From: Rhizophagus irregularis
Taxonomy: Eukaryota; Glomeromycota; Glomeromycetes; Glomerales; Glomeraceae
Assembly (NCBI RefSeq): GCF_026210795.1
Contig: NC_089431.1
Span: forward strand, 1,674,001-1,738,000
DNA length: 64,000 bases
Direction: 5' to 3'
Shown here: in pieces, positions 30,258-40,386 of the stretch
Layout of the letters: each line of letters opens with the position of its first letter
How positions within the stretch are numbered: the stretch's first letter is position 1
Made by a program: the position numbers and the translations under genes
The notes under the pieces: model-generated
Seen by the model: only the letters and a program-made list of their open reading frames with translations
What the model was told of the DNA's origin: nothing
Databases searched by the model: none

Positions 30258-30836
30258 CTATTCGGAGCAGTCCTTGCACAACTTGTCCGTTAAGTCACTT
30301 GGGCTTACAGGCATGAGACATTCCCTACACAACTCAATATTAAGCTCTGCAAGTCTCGGGGTATGGTCCTCCAAAATTCGTGGACGACCGGAAGGACCGA
30401 TAGTTGTCATATCAGTCATATCCTGCTGTAAGATAAAATCATCATATTCATCTTGATCAGCCTGAATAGCAGTCCTGATTTGTTGTATATCATTGAAAGT
30501 TAACCGCTGTCCATCAAGATTTTCCTCATTATAGCGTGTTTCATTGATGATTTCCTCTATAAGCGCCTCTTCTTCATAATGGACAAGGTAGTAATCCTCA
30601 ACTACCTCATAGTCACTCTCAATCAGTCTATGATATGTTTTAGTACCACGTCGAACATAACGTCCTGTATCTGTATTTAAATATACAGGTTGCTCTTCAG
30701 GTGGAGGTGCAGTTTGTCTACGGACAAGCCTTCCATCAATATAATCATGGGATTCCATAACTATTCGATTAAAGGTATCTCCACCGATAATAATTGGACG
30801 TCCAGTTATAGGGTTAGCTATATAAGGGTAAGACAT
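30258..30836 (-). CDS. Element B protein with two 2-cysteine-adaptor-like motifs and a C-terminal zinc cluster
   Basis: A protein of 192 residues. The N-terminus reads NPITGRPIIIGGDTFNRI, which fits the NPxTGRxIxxGGxxFxxL signature of the 2-cysteine adaptor domain of nucleocytoplasmic large DNA viruses. A second, looser copy is at about 50-72 (NTDTGRYVRRGTKTYHRL). The middle is very acidic. The C-terminus has CRECLMPVSPSDLTDKLCKDC, a likely zinc site. The family is thought to tether partners in viral structural or assembly proteins. Upstream is a row of hairpin repeats, now separated from it by the LINE. Confidence 0.65.
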   Translation of the reverse strand: MSYPYIANPITGRPIIIGGDTFNRIVMESHDYIDGRLVRRQTAPPPEEQPVYLNTDTGRYVRRGTKTYHRLIESDYEVVEDYYLVHYEEEALIEEIINETRYNEENLDGQRLTFNDIQQIRTAIQADQDEYDDFILQQDMTDMTTIGPSGRPRILEDHTPRLAELNIELCRECLMPVSPSDLTDKLCKDCSE

Positions 30837-31186
30837 GTCTTTTTTCTGTATGTGTCTACATACCTAATAGTTTTCTTCAATTTACAATAACCAAGTGACA
30901 CGGTCATCAGTCCTTATTAAGGCAAACATGGCATAGTAGCCTTTATCTTTATTAAAATTATTTATCGAACTTACAAAAATAATATAAAATTTTCAAAGTA
31001 CAAAAAAAAAATAAAATTAACTAAAAACAAAACTATATAGTCTCCAAAACAGTAATAAAGCTATAAAATTAATTCGAAAAGGAAAAAATCGCATAACACT
31101 AAAACTATCCTGATCCTCCGCCTAGATATATTCCAACCTAAGAAGAAGCAACTATGCAAACAAACCAACGAACAATGCGCCCATTG

Positions 31187-34100
31187 TTAAAATCGACACA
31201 CCACCCTGCTAAAGCTGTTAGTAAGTTGCACCGTTAGACGACCCATAAAACCCGAATAGTGATTAAACCAAGGCAAACCATATTTCATCGAGTTCTTTAA
31301 ATAATCAACGTCGGAGTCACGTGCGGCGTCAGAAAGGGTCGGAGGAGGTAAAGTTGAGAAAGGTAAGTACGTGGACTTTGGCAAATTTGAAGGCCGAGAA
31401 AGTTTGAGTTTATGAGTAATATTCATCGTGTCTTCCCATATAGATTTATCATAGGAGCGCGGTAGCCAAATTCGTTTTCTGATCTTTTGGATAAAGTGAT
31501 TGTGAATAGCAGAGATAACCTTCATCGCAGAATTTCGTGGAATAGAAAGTTCTTCAAAAAATTCGACAAAGGATTTCGGAAGGCAGCCACGGACAAGGCT
31601 ATATGAAGTCCAATTTGAAGAAGAAAAGGACCAACAAGGAAGAGATTTAAATTTGTTAATAATTAGAGACGGATCTTTGTTAACAAGATCACCAGCTTCT
31701 TGAAGTTTGTTGATAAAATGATTTTGGTAAGAGAGGAGAATCTGTTCCATAATGATTCGTCTACATTTGCACATAAATAAGTGCATGAAATCTTCCTTGG
31801 AGTCGAGGCATGAACGACATAATAAGATGTCGATATACAAGTCCGGGCGGATTCTTTTAAGATGTTCCAAGATAGGTAAATCATCCAAAAAGAGTTTGAA
31901 TTTGAAGGTTCGATGAGAAGAAGCATGAGCACGAGTAAAAGAAGCATCATGCTGAGGTTCAGCATTTAACGTGAACCAGGTAAGATCCCAATCGATTACA
32001 AAGTCTGAGATGGAAGATAAAGCAATGGTAAAGTTAAATCGCGATAAACGCGTTAATCTATGCATCCACAGCATTTGCGAATATTGCTTGAATAGGCGTC
32101 GTGGGTTAGATTCTCATAAAATATCATCATATTTTAATAAGAAATCGTGAGGAGATACTTGATCCAGATCAGAAAGAAGAATTGCTGAAGAGGAAGTATG
32201 CGCAGAGTTGGCCAGTGAGTCCGCGTAGTCATTGTAGAAATTACCAGAGTGACCTTTCACTTTAACGGCCATGACGGTTAAAGATTTGGATGAAATGAGA
32301 CGTTCAATAATAGCCCAAAGTTCAAAATTGGTGGTCTTGTAATAAAGCCTACTATTAGAATAAGAAAAGGTAGCACATAGACGAAGACCGTCTATGGCAG
32401 ATTGAGAGTCAGTATGAATAGTGACCGTTGAAGAGGGAGGAGTGACTGTAAGAGCAGCATGTATAGTGGCGATTTCAGCTCTTGTAGAAGAAGGCCAATT
32501 GTGAATAATTCCATGAGCGTGAGCAGCGATAGATTGGAAAAAGCCAGCGCCATCAAGGACTTGAACCCAAGACCAACCCATAGAAACATCAGGAGTGCCA
32601 AGGTTAATTAAAGAACCATCGGTATAAAAACAATAATGGTTATCAGGAGGAGTCGCTAACGGTGAGGCAGCAAAAGCAAGAGGGGCAGCCGAACTCAAAG
32701 AGGGAGGAGGAAAAGGAGAGGGGAGAATAACCACATCTTCTTGTGAAAAATTAGGTTGAATGTCCAAATGACCATAATAGGATCTTACAGTCTCGTCAAG
32801 GTCCGCCCAAGTAAAAGGAGAAGTAATAGTGGTGGTGTCATGTCTAATACGCTCCTGCGTTGTTGGGAGAAGTAAAGATCTAAGAGGAGAGAGTTTTGGG
32901 ATGATACATAAAGGAGTAACATCTGTTGGATTACTTTTAGTATGGGTAACCGGTACATGTTTAGAACAACCGGGACAAGGAGTAAGCGTGATAACATCAT
33001 TAGGTCGAATCACACAATCAGAGGTCCAATGGACAATCTTGCAGGAATATTGTTGTTTACTGAGCTGTTTTCCAAAAAGAGGAGAGCCATCATCATCCAA
33101 AGTTACGATCCATTTCATGGATTTGTGAGAGGAACCAAAGGCGGGGACCAAGTCGATATTGGAAGGAATAGCATCAGAAAAGAACCGATCCAAAAGAAGA
33201 GAGTTGGAATCTGGAGTAGTGACGCATTGATGAATGTCATTGAACCATTTGTGTGGGAGGACACGATGACCTTTCTTGCTCGATAAATTGGATAGATAAA
33301 TGTTCCAAGTAATCATATGGGTTCCTTGAGGCGTAATAAATTGTGATAGGTAATAAAGTTGCAAGCTTCTAAGACGTCGGAAGTAAGAAATAAAAATTTT
33401 TGGAGTCATAACATCATATAAAGGTGTATGACCATTGGACATAGTAAGGTCAGGCAAGGTTGAAAGTTGTGAACGCAACAACTTGAAGGGAGTGGTGGTC
33501 AGGAGAGCAATAGTACAAGCGATATAATCCTGTTTAAAAGCAAAAAGTTTAGACCATATAGTCCAATCTTTAACCAACAATGGGGAAATAGGAATTAAAA
33601 AAGAAAATTGAATTAAACGTAATCTATATAGAAATAAAATTTTCATAAAGGAAGAAGAAGAATTAGCTAATAAAAACAAATTAGTTAAATGTGTTTGTGA
33701 TTGGTGAAAAAATAAATTAATCAATCCCAAGCCCTGAGATAAGAACAAAATAGAATCAGGGAGTACTCGTGAAAAGTTGGCCTTATGTTTAACCAAGGAA
33801 CGGATACTGCTGGTTGCCGAGGCACATTCAGATTCGGAGAGGTGAGTGACTTGCATACGATATTCCAGCTTCGGAATAAGGACGGTATTGTGCAGATAAA
33901 CAACTTGTTTTGCAGATAGTTTGGCAGGGCGAACGATAGCCGCGAAGGAATTGCATTCACGAGCAACTTGCTTCTTGACAAAATCACGAGAACCGGTGAC
34001 ATTGAACCAGACGCCTAGGAAGCGAAAAGAGCTATTCATGGAGATAGGCACAATAGAAATGGAAGGAACTTTGTTCAGTCCAGATAATTGCAAGTCAAAC

Positions 34101-36808
34101 ACGACTGGAGAAGGCGAAGAAACTGAAGTGGGAGGCAATGAATTAGTAATTAAAACATATTTGTTGTGATTAGCGGAAGTGTTATTGATTTGATAAAATT
34201 CTTCCGTAATAGAAAGCATTGATTCCATTCCAGATTTGGATGACGAAATTAAAGTAGAGTCATCCATAAAGACCAAATTATTGATACGTAATCCATCTGA
34301 ATTAGTCTGAGCTGAAGGATCGATTAAAGGGGGAGCATGAAGCGTATATGGATCCATCATTTCTTTTTTGAGAACAGTCAATAGAGGGTCTATATATATG
34401 ACCCAGAGTAAAGGAGAGATAACTTCGCCTTGATCTATACCAATGCGAACACGGTAAGAAGGAGTAGTTCCATGAGCAGTAAAAATGCGATTAGAGCGTT
34501 TCATGAACAGGGATAAAATAAACTTGGTAGCAGAAGCAGGAAGTTTAATGCGTTCTAGAGCGAAACGCAACATCTTGAGTTCAACCGAGTCGAAAGCCTT
34601 TGAAATATCTTGCGAAAGGATCCAAAGCGGCGATTTGTTGACATGAGCATCATGGATAATAGATTCAAGAACGACAATAGGGTCGCGACAAGAACCACCT
34701 GGGAGACCGGCGAAGTTACCTCCTTTGAGAACTTCATTTGAAGCCAAAATGGAAGCGAGACGATTATAAAAAAGTTTGACCAAAGATTTTCTAATTACTT
34801 CAAGCAGAGTAATAGGTCTTGTATTCTTTAGTTGACATTTCCATTCGTGAGGTTTAGGGATAGGAAAGACCATAGCCTGACGCCATAAATCAGGAATATC
34901 TGCAGTGCGAAGACATGATTGGACAAGGATTAAAACCAAAGCAGAAGCATTTGAACCCAGACGCTTGAGCATCTCATAAGTAATCATAGAAGGACCAGGA
35001 GCTTTGTCATTAGGCATAGAAGAGACCGTAGACAACCATTCTTCTAGAGTAGGAGGATCCAATAAAGAATTATAAATAGAGGGATCTATATCGTCCATAG
35101 AGTGATAAGCAGAAGACCATCGTTCAGGGAGAGCTGAAATGTTTTCTGGAGACGATGATTTCATAGGAACGGAATTTTGGAAGTGGTCGATAACGGCATC
35201 GTCAATATCATGTGGGTCTGTCAATAATTTTGGATGTGTAGGGTGGTCGATAAACACACGATCCAAGGTAATACGACGTCGAGTTCTTGAAAGAGCGGAA
35301 TCAATAAATGAAGAAATGTCAGTTGCAAAATTGTTATCCCTATCATCCAATTTAGCACGAATGGAAGAATCTTGAAAATCTTTTTCTTTAAGAAGAAGAA
35401 GGCCATAAAGGGCGGTAGAAATAATCTTTAAAGAGTCTAATAGAAATTTAAAATCGTCTTGCCTACAAATGGATAAAGAAACAGGCAAAACAGGGGGAGA
35501 AGGAATAACCTTCTTATAAAGATATAGAATATTTTGAAGTCTAATGAAATGGGTGGACCAAGTACGTTCATATCTATTATAATAAGTAGAAGGATATTTT
35601 CGCAATAAACGTATCGAATGCAAAAGACGGCTGAGGAAACGATAATGTTGAGTTAAGGCTTCCAAATCCTTGGGCATCGTGGGTGTATGCTGATTACCAA
35701 CTATAACAGATGGAAGGGAAGCATTAGCAGCTTTCAATATACGAGAATGTAAATATTCGCATTGTTGATTAATATGCCATGTTGAGAAGGTTGATGGCGG
35801 TACGTCGCATAAAGAGTCAGTATGAGCAGAGAAGAATTCACATTGTTGATCAGCCACTGAATCAAATTTGAATATGCGGCGATTTTGACGTTGAAGTTGT
35901 TTAGCGCGAGCAACCTTGATAGACGCAAACAAGAGTGAATCATCGAAATAAGCGATGATGGAATTATGATCAGAAGAGCAGGTGTCTTGAGCGTCAAATA
36001 TATAGGAGGTGAGAGCAAAGCTTTTAAGCATTGGACAAGACCAAACATAGTCGATACGAGTAACTTGATCGTCACGGTGAAAAGTGCCTAAGGAATCAGA
36101 AGCGTTAACAGGAATAGTTTCTTCATATCCATGAGATAAAAGATGATGTAGCAAACGATAAGTTCGTTGGGAAGCAACAGAAGGGCGGTTAAAATAAATA
36201 GGATAATAGGCATCTAAATGCATATTGAAATCGCCACAAATGGCGTGATAAAAATTTTGTTGTTTAGTTTGCACTAATAATTGTAAAAGGAGATCAATGG
36301 TTTCAGATCGTAATTTAGAATCGGAAATAGGAGGGATATATATAACAAAAATACGCAATTTAATGTTGCCTTTAAAATAAAGGTCAACAGATAAAATACG
36401 TGAGGAATGTGAAACAAAATCTTGTACATGAGAAGCAAGAGATTTTTCAATAAAAAGGGAAACGCCACCAGTAGATTTGACTTGTTTAGTTTTATCTATG
36501 TCAGAGGAAAAGACAGTATAATTAGGAAGGCGTTTAGATAAAAAATGAATTTGCTTGGGGGATAAATGGGTATCTACAATACCACCAAAGGAAATATGTT
36601 TAAGGTTGAAAAAGTTTGAAATTTGTTCAATTTTAACTTGGCTATTATGTCGAAGGCCATTAATATTAAAGGATGAAATATTAAAGGAATTGGGGATAGG
36701 GGAAGAATTTAATGTAGTAAATAAAGATTCATGTTCTGAAAAATTATAAGTATCTACAGGATTGAGTGGGTTTCGAACAAGCGTATCATAATTAAAATTG
36801 TCAGACAT
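31187..36808 (-). CDS. LINE ORF2: AP endonuclease, reverse transcriptase, RNase H, with TGA before the C-terminal segment
   Basis: Starts at 36808. The endonuclease spans about 35-290 (ISSFNINGLRH, ICGDFNMHLDAY near 192, SSDHNSIIAYF). Reverse transcriptase spans about 590-950 (NTRPITLLEVIRKSLVK, LSQDISKAFDSV, GIDQGEVISPLLW, catalytic FMDD near 848). RNase H is at about 1395-1540 (CFYTDGSL, TRAEIATIHAAL, IHTDSQSAIDGL, VKGHSGNFYNDYADSLAN). The 1564-codon frame ends at a TGA (32114-32116), but the same frame continues open for another ~308 codons to 31187. That part has CRSCLDSKEDFMHLFMCKC, the Cys/His cluster that normally sits in the C-terminal part of such ORF2 proteins. The TGA is therefore either a late nonsense mutation or a read-through point. 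Confidence 0.9.
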
Positions 36809-36855
36809 TAGAACACTATGATAATAAAGTACGGGGAAAGGAGGTGAGAAATCAG

Positions 36856-38988
36856 TTATTGCGAAGGAGCAGAAGCTCGATCGGAGGGAGAACCACCAAG
36901 AGAAGCAATAAAACCTTGGATGGAACCAGTGAGCGATTGTAAAGTATCTTTAATCACTTTTTGATCTTGAATAACGGAGTTCAATTCGTCTTGCGGGGAA
37001 GGGTTAGAAGTGGATGCAGAAGTAGAGTGTGGAGCTTTGTTGGAAGTAGATGGAGGGGAAGAGGATTTCATTGAACCAGCAGATAAGGGAGCATTGGGGT
37101 GCTGGATTAAGGTACCAGTGGTTTCAGGAGGGTCTTCTTCCATTCGATCAGGTTCAGTATTAACGACAGGTGCAGAGGGAGGATTAATGCCTAAATGGGC
37201 TTCTATAGCAGAGAGCCGTTGGTTGTTAAGTTCAAGGGATGAGATGCGGGATTCCACACGAGCAACATCTAGCTGAAGGTTCTTCAAAACATTAAGAATG
37301 TTGAGAGCAGCATCAAGGGCACTAGAAGAATTTGGATCAAGGAGCGGAGCACGAGCATTGGACGAAAAGGAAACAGATCTATCTTTGCCTTTACGGTTGT
37401 TGGAAGGTGTACGTCCATGAGCAGTTGAGGAGGAGTTAGTTGAGCCAGAGGAGGAGGAGGGCTTAGCATTAATATTGGAATTATTATTATTAGATCTATT
37501 GGAGTTGGAATTAGAACGATGAGCTGAGGCCAAACGATCCCGAGATTTAGATCGAGATCGAGAATGAGAATTATTGCGTGGCGTTCTTTGTTGGGCGGGC
37601 CTTTGGCCAATATTGAAGCGTTCTTTAAGAGCAGCCACAGGGTCACGTGTACGTGAACGACCACGGCGTTGATTAAGTGGACAGGAAGTAGGAGCACAAC
37701 CGAGTTTACCACAACGGTGGCAAAAAGCTTTCGAATCGTTGGATGTACCCCATCGAAGAGTACGACCTTGGAAACCAATAGTCTGCTCCATAGCGGCATC
37801 CATTGTCTCTTGCGAGTTGAAAGTAACATAAGCCCAAGGCTTGGGTTTATAAGAATTTAGGGAAAGGGGAATGTTAATAGCTTTTGCTCCATGTTCCTTG
37901 ACCAAGGGAGCGAGATGGATATCTTTGGTATTAGCGGGAAGTCCAGAGAGAACAGCTACGAACGCTCTACGAGCAGCTTTTTGATCCAAAGAGTAATGGC
38001 ATGGGGTAACACGTAAGCAGGTGGAAAAGCAGTAAACTGCCCATTGAGTTGTGAAACGGGAGATGGCATCGGCATGATCATAGACAATGCGAGCTTGTTG
38101 CATCTTAGCACCTTTCCTTGAGTAGAGATGAAGGGCAAGGAGATTGCCGAATTTCTTGAAGTAGGATTGGAGTTGCGGTTTAGTAATGAAGAACGGTATA
38201 TCCGTGACTTGAATTGCACGGAGGTCTTCATCGGACCGGAGCTGTTTGGGATCGTACAAGTGGAATTGTAGGTCCGGAAATTCAGAGTGCGTACTACCGA
38301 CGCACAGGTCACGAGCCTCCGCAGTGTGAAAATGAATGATAAGACGTTTAGCGTCCCCTGAACCAGTCATACGAGCCCGACCGGTATATGATTCATATGT
38401 TTCTAAAAACAAATTGTTAACGGCATCAATGATTGCCTTATTAGTTTTAAGTTTCTCTAGAGTTTGGGGAGCAGAGTTGGGCGCAGCCGCAGCCAGGAAA
38501 TCTTGGCGATTAATGGTAATGGTAGGGGAGGGATCAACAGCCTGATCGGGTGATGTACCATCATTCACGTCCATATTAGGGGACGCGTTAGGGGATGAGT
38601 TATTTTCTTTGTTTCGAGGTGCATGAATAGACGCGTTAGCTCCAGTGGACGCGTCTTGGCCAGGCGCAGTAGGCGCAGCAGAAATATTCGGGGTAGAAGC
38701 TTGAGTATTTTCTTGGGCGGTGCTGCGGGAATTATTTTGTTGAGGAATAGCGGTCAAAGTTGAACCAACTAAACCACCGTCAGCCGGCGCGTCGGCAACG
38801 AAATCTTCATAGTCTTCATCCATGGAGTCCTTTGTAAGTATACGGGAACGTTTTTGGGAATTATTATCACTATCAGAACCAGAGTTGTCAGAGAGTTGTT
38901 TTTTATTATTTTTCTTTTCTTGACGAGCAGCCTTATTACTATTAGGATTATAACTGCCGCCACCTCTTCTAGCAAGGTTTCTAGACAT
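36856..38988 (-). CDS. LINE ORF1: RNA-binding protein with RRM-like domains and CCHC zinc knuckle
   Basis: A protein of 710 residues. The N-terminus is basic and Asn/Ser-rich, with an acidic patch and a low-complexity Pro/Ala/Thr stretch. Two RRM-like folds follow at about 250-325 (IQVTDIPFFITKPQLQSYFK) and about 343-410 (AFVAVLSGLPANTKDIHLAP), then a single zinc knuckle FCHRCGKLGCAPTSCP near 420. An Arg/Ser-rich region (NSHSRSRSKSRDR), a Ser/Asn-rich linker and a short coiled coil (VARVESRISSLELNNQRLSA) near 590 complete it. ORF1 proteins coat the LINE RNA. It is 47 bp upstream of ORF2 on the same transcript. Confidence 0.85.
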   Translation of the reverse strand: MSRNLARRGGGSYNPNSNKAARQEKKNNKKQLSDNSGSDSDNNSQKRSRILTKDSMDEDYEDFVADAPADGGLVGSTLTAIPQQNNSRSTAQENTQASTPNISAAPTAPGQDASTGANASIHAPRNKENNSSPNASPNMDVNDGTSPDQAVDPSPTITINRQDFLAAAAPNSAPQTLEKLKTNKAIIDAVNNLFLETYESYTGRARMTGSGDAKRLIIHFHTAEARDLCVGSTHSEFPDLQFHLYDPKQLRSDEDLRAIQVTDIPFFITKPQLQSYFKKFGNLLALHLYSRKGAKMQQARIVYDHADAISRFTTQWAVYCFSTCLRVTPCHYSLDQKAARRAFVAVLSGLPANTKDIHLAPLVKEHGAKAINIPLSLNSYKPKPWAYVTFNSQETMDAAMEQTIGFQGRTLRWGTSNDSKAFCHRCGKLGCAPTSCPLNQRRGRSRTRDPVAALKERFNIGQRPAQQRTPRNNSHSRSRSKSRDRLASAHRSNSNSNRSNNNNSNINAKPSSSSGSTNSSSTAHGRTPSNNRKGKDRSVSFSSNARAPLLDPNSSSALDAALNILNVLKNLQLDVARVESRISSLELNNQRLSAIEAHLGINPPSAPVVNTEPDRMEEDPPETTGTLIQHPNAPLSAGSMKSSSPPSTSNKAPHSTSASTSNPSPQDELNSVIQDQKVIKDTLQSLTGSIQGFIASLGGSPSDRASAPSQ

Positions 38989-39092
38989 GTTAGAAGGTAT
39001 GAGTTGGGTAAAATATAAGAGTTGTTAGTACGAAGATATAAAATTTTCTTTCCGAAAATTTTTGGTCAATAGATCGGCGGTAAGAGATCTAT

Positions 39093-39292
39093 ATCAGTCC
39101 TTATTAAAAAATGCAAGGATACCTGATGATAAGGTTACATGGTCATCAATCCTTGTCGAAAAAATGCAAGGATACCTGATGATAAGGTTACATGGTCATC
39201 AATCCTTGTCGAAAAAATTCAAGGATACCTGATGATAAGGTTACATGGTCATCAATCCTTGTCAAGAAATATGAGAATACCCAATAAATAAG
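39093..39292. repeat. Tandem 53-bp hairpin repeats in element B
   Basis: Units start at 39111, 39164 and 39217 with exact 53-bp spacing. Each contains CAAGGAT...ATCCTTG and GATGAT...GTCATC in inverted order, so each unit can fold into a stem. A partial unit lies at 30895-30920, on the other side of the LINE, showing that the LINE inserted within this array. It sits between the end of the F-box gene and the start of the 2-Cys adaptor gene and may hold a promoter or terminator. Confidence 0.75.
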
Positions 39293-39709
39293 CTACTCCT
39301 GTTGAGTCCATTCGTTCCACTCCCAGTTCAGTCCCCAAGGGTCGCCTCCCCATCTTTGTTCACTTAATGCATGCTCTATGGTTTCTCTCTCTTGGGGGTC
39401 CACGACCATCCCATTCCTAAGCATTTTCTCCATAATATAAAGCTGATCCTCGGTGAGGCGGTCTATCCATCTTTTATAGAAGTCGTTTACATCTTCAAAT
39501 GATATCCAGTCAATATTCCCTTTTTCAAACGGCTTTCTAAGAGCTTGGACATGCCCAATTGTAGTAGCGTAATTTTTCCATCTCTTATATGCTTCTTGAC
39601 GAACCTCCTGCCACCACACACTATCTACTTTACTCGCTGCAATAAGGTCAGTATCTGGGATCTTTGCAACAATGCGTTCGACTATTTCTACTGGTAATCG
39701 GTCCAACAT
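39293..39709 (-). CDS. Element B F-box-like protein
   Basis: A protein of 138 residues. The N-terminus, LDRLPVEIVERIVAKIPDTD then LIAASKVDSVWWQEV, closely fits the F-box pattern (LPxEIxxxIxxxLxxxDLxxxxxVxxxW). The rest is helical and Trp-rich (WGGDPWGLNWEWNEW) without repeats such as LRR or WD40. F-box proteins recruit targets to SCF ubiquitin ligases, and viral versions redirect the host machinery. The gene could have been taken from a fungal host. Function in element B is inference. Confidence 0.65.
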   Translation of the reverse strand: MLDRLPVEIVERIVAKIPDTDLIAASKVDSVWWQEVRQEAYKRWKNYATTIGHVQALRKPFEKGNIDWISFEDVNDFYKRWIDRLTEDQLYIMEKMLRNGMVVDPQERETIEHALSEQRWGGDPWGLNWEWNEWTQQE

Positions 39710-39802
39710 GATGTTATGTTACTTATACTATAGCCATCTTCAATTACTGTATGCCCATTACAAATGGATAAAAAATATAAACTAAATTCGTACAGGAGCC
39801 GC

Positions 39803-40273
39803 TTATACAAGAAGTTCTGCTAAGGTTTTCTCAGCCTCATTTATAGTGACAGCTCGCTTTGGGGGACCTGTTAATGAGTCCTTAGTTACATTATAATACA
39901 ACTCGAAGAGGGCCTCAAGTTTGTCTAAAAGAGCTTGTTTATTCTTGTATGATTCACGAATCTTTGCTATCTTAGCAGTATATGCTGCATTATCTGGGAA
40001 GAGTTTTCTGGCCACGAACTTCACATATGATACAGGAGACTTTGCTGTCTGGATTCTCTTGATATACTTCACATGATCCTGGACAAGGTAGCTGGTTTTG
40101 CTAAACCCAGATACTAATGCGACTACTATAGTGTCTTTCAATGCACGGATAATCTTGAGGACAGTTTCATCAGAGACAATGGTGAACTGATTGTGTGATG
40201 CATCATAAATAACTTTATCACTAATGCTGTCAGTGCTGTTAATAATGCTTGCTAATTCGGTATATGTTGACAT
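39803..40273 (-). CDS. Element B unknown protein (156 residues)
   Basis: Starts MSTYTELASIINSTDSISDK and ends INEAEKTLAELLV. It is helical and lysine-rich in the second half, with no Cys/His cluster, signal peptide or membrane span. It lies between the F-box and DNA polymerase genes and is on the same strand as both. The start MST... recalls other element B genes (29652-30212, 27829-28413). Not recognised. Confidence 0.55.
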   Translation of the reverse strand: MSTYTELASIINSTDSISDKVIYDASHNQFTIVSDETVLKIIRALKDTIVVALVSGFSKTSYLVQDHVKYIKRIQTAKSPVSYVKFVARKLFPDNAAYTAKIAKIRESYKNKQALLDKLEALFELYYNVTKDSLTGPPKRAVTINEAEKTLAELLV

Positions 40274-40386
40274 GATTCCTTATACTTTTTTGTACTTTGT
40301 AATAAATAGAAATCTTCAAATTGACTTTACATTCAAGCAAGAAAAAATATATATACCTACTGTAAATCCAACCGCATTCTTGGCAA

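Larger units (their letters stand above)
30921..39092 (-). mobile_element. Full-length non-LTR retrotransposon (LINE, I/Tad-like group)
   Basis: An 8.2-kb element read on the minus strand, inserted in element B. A 15-bp target duplication ATCAGTCCTTATTAA flanks it (30906-30920 and 39093-39107). The 5' end (right) has about 100 bp before ORF1. The 3' end (left, 30921-31186) is non-coding and finishes without a poly(A) tract. Two ORFs are present: ORF1 with RRM-like folds and a CCHC knuckle, ORF2 with AP endonuclease, reverse transcriptase and RNase H. AP endonuclease plus RNase H and a non-poly(A) end point to the I/Tad/R1 side of the LINE tree. Near-intact frames and a perfect target duplication mean a recent insertion, later than element B. 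Confidence 0.9.

Noticed and set aside
39111-39280. 53-bp spaced repeats considered as a CRISPR-like array
   Set aside because: The units are contiguous and near-identical with no variable spacers, in a eukaryotic context. They are tandem hairpin repeats.
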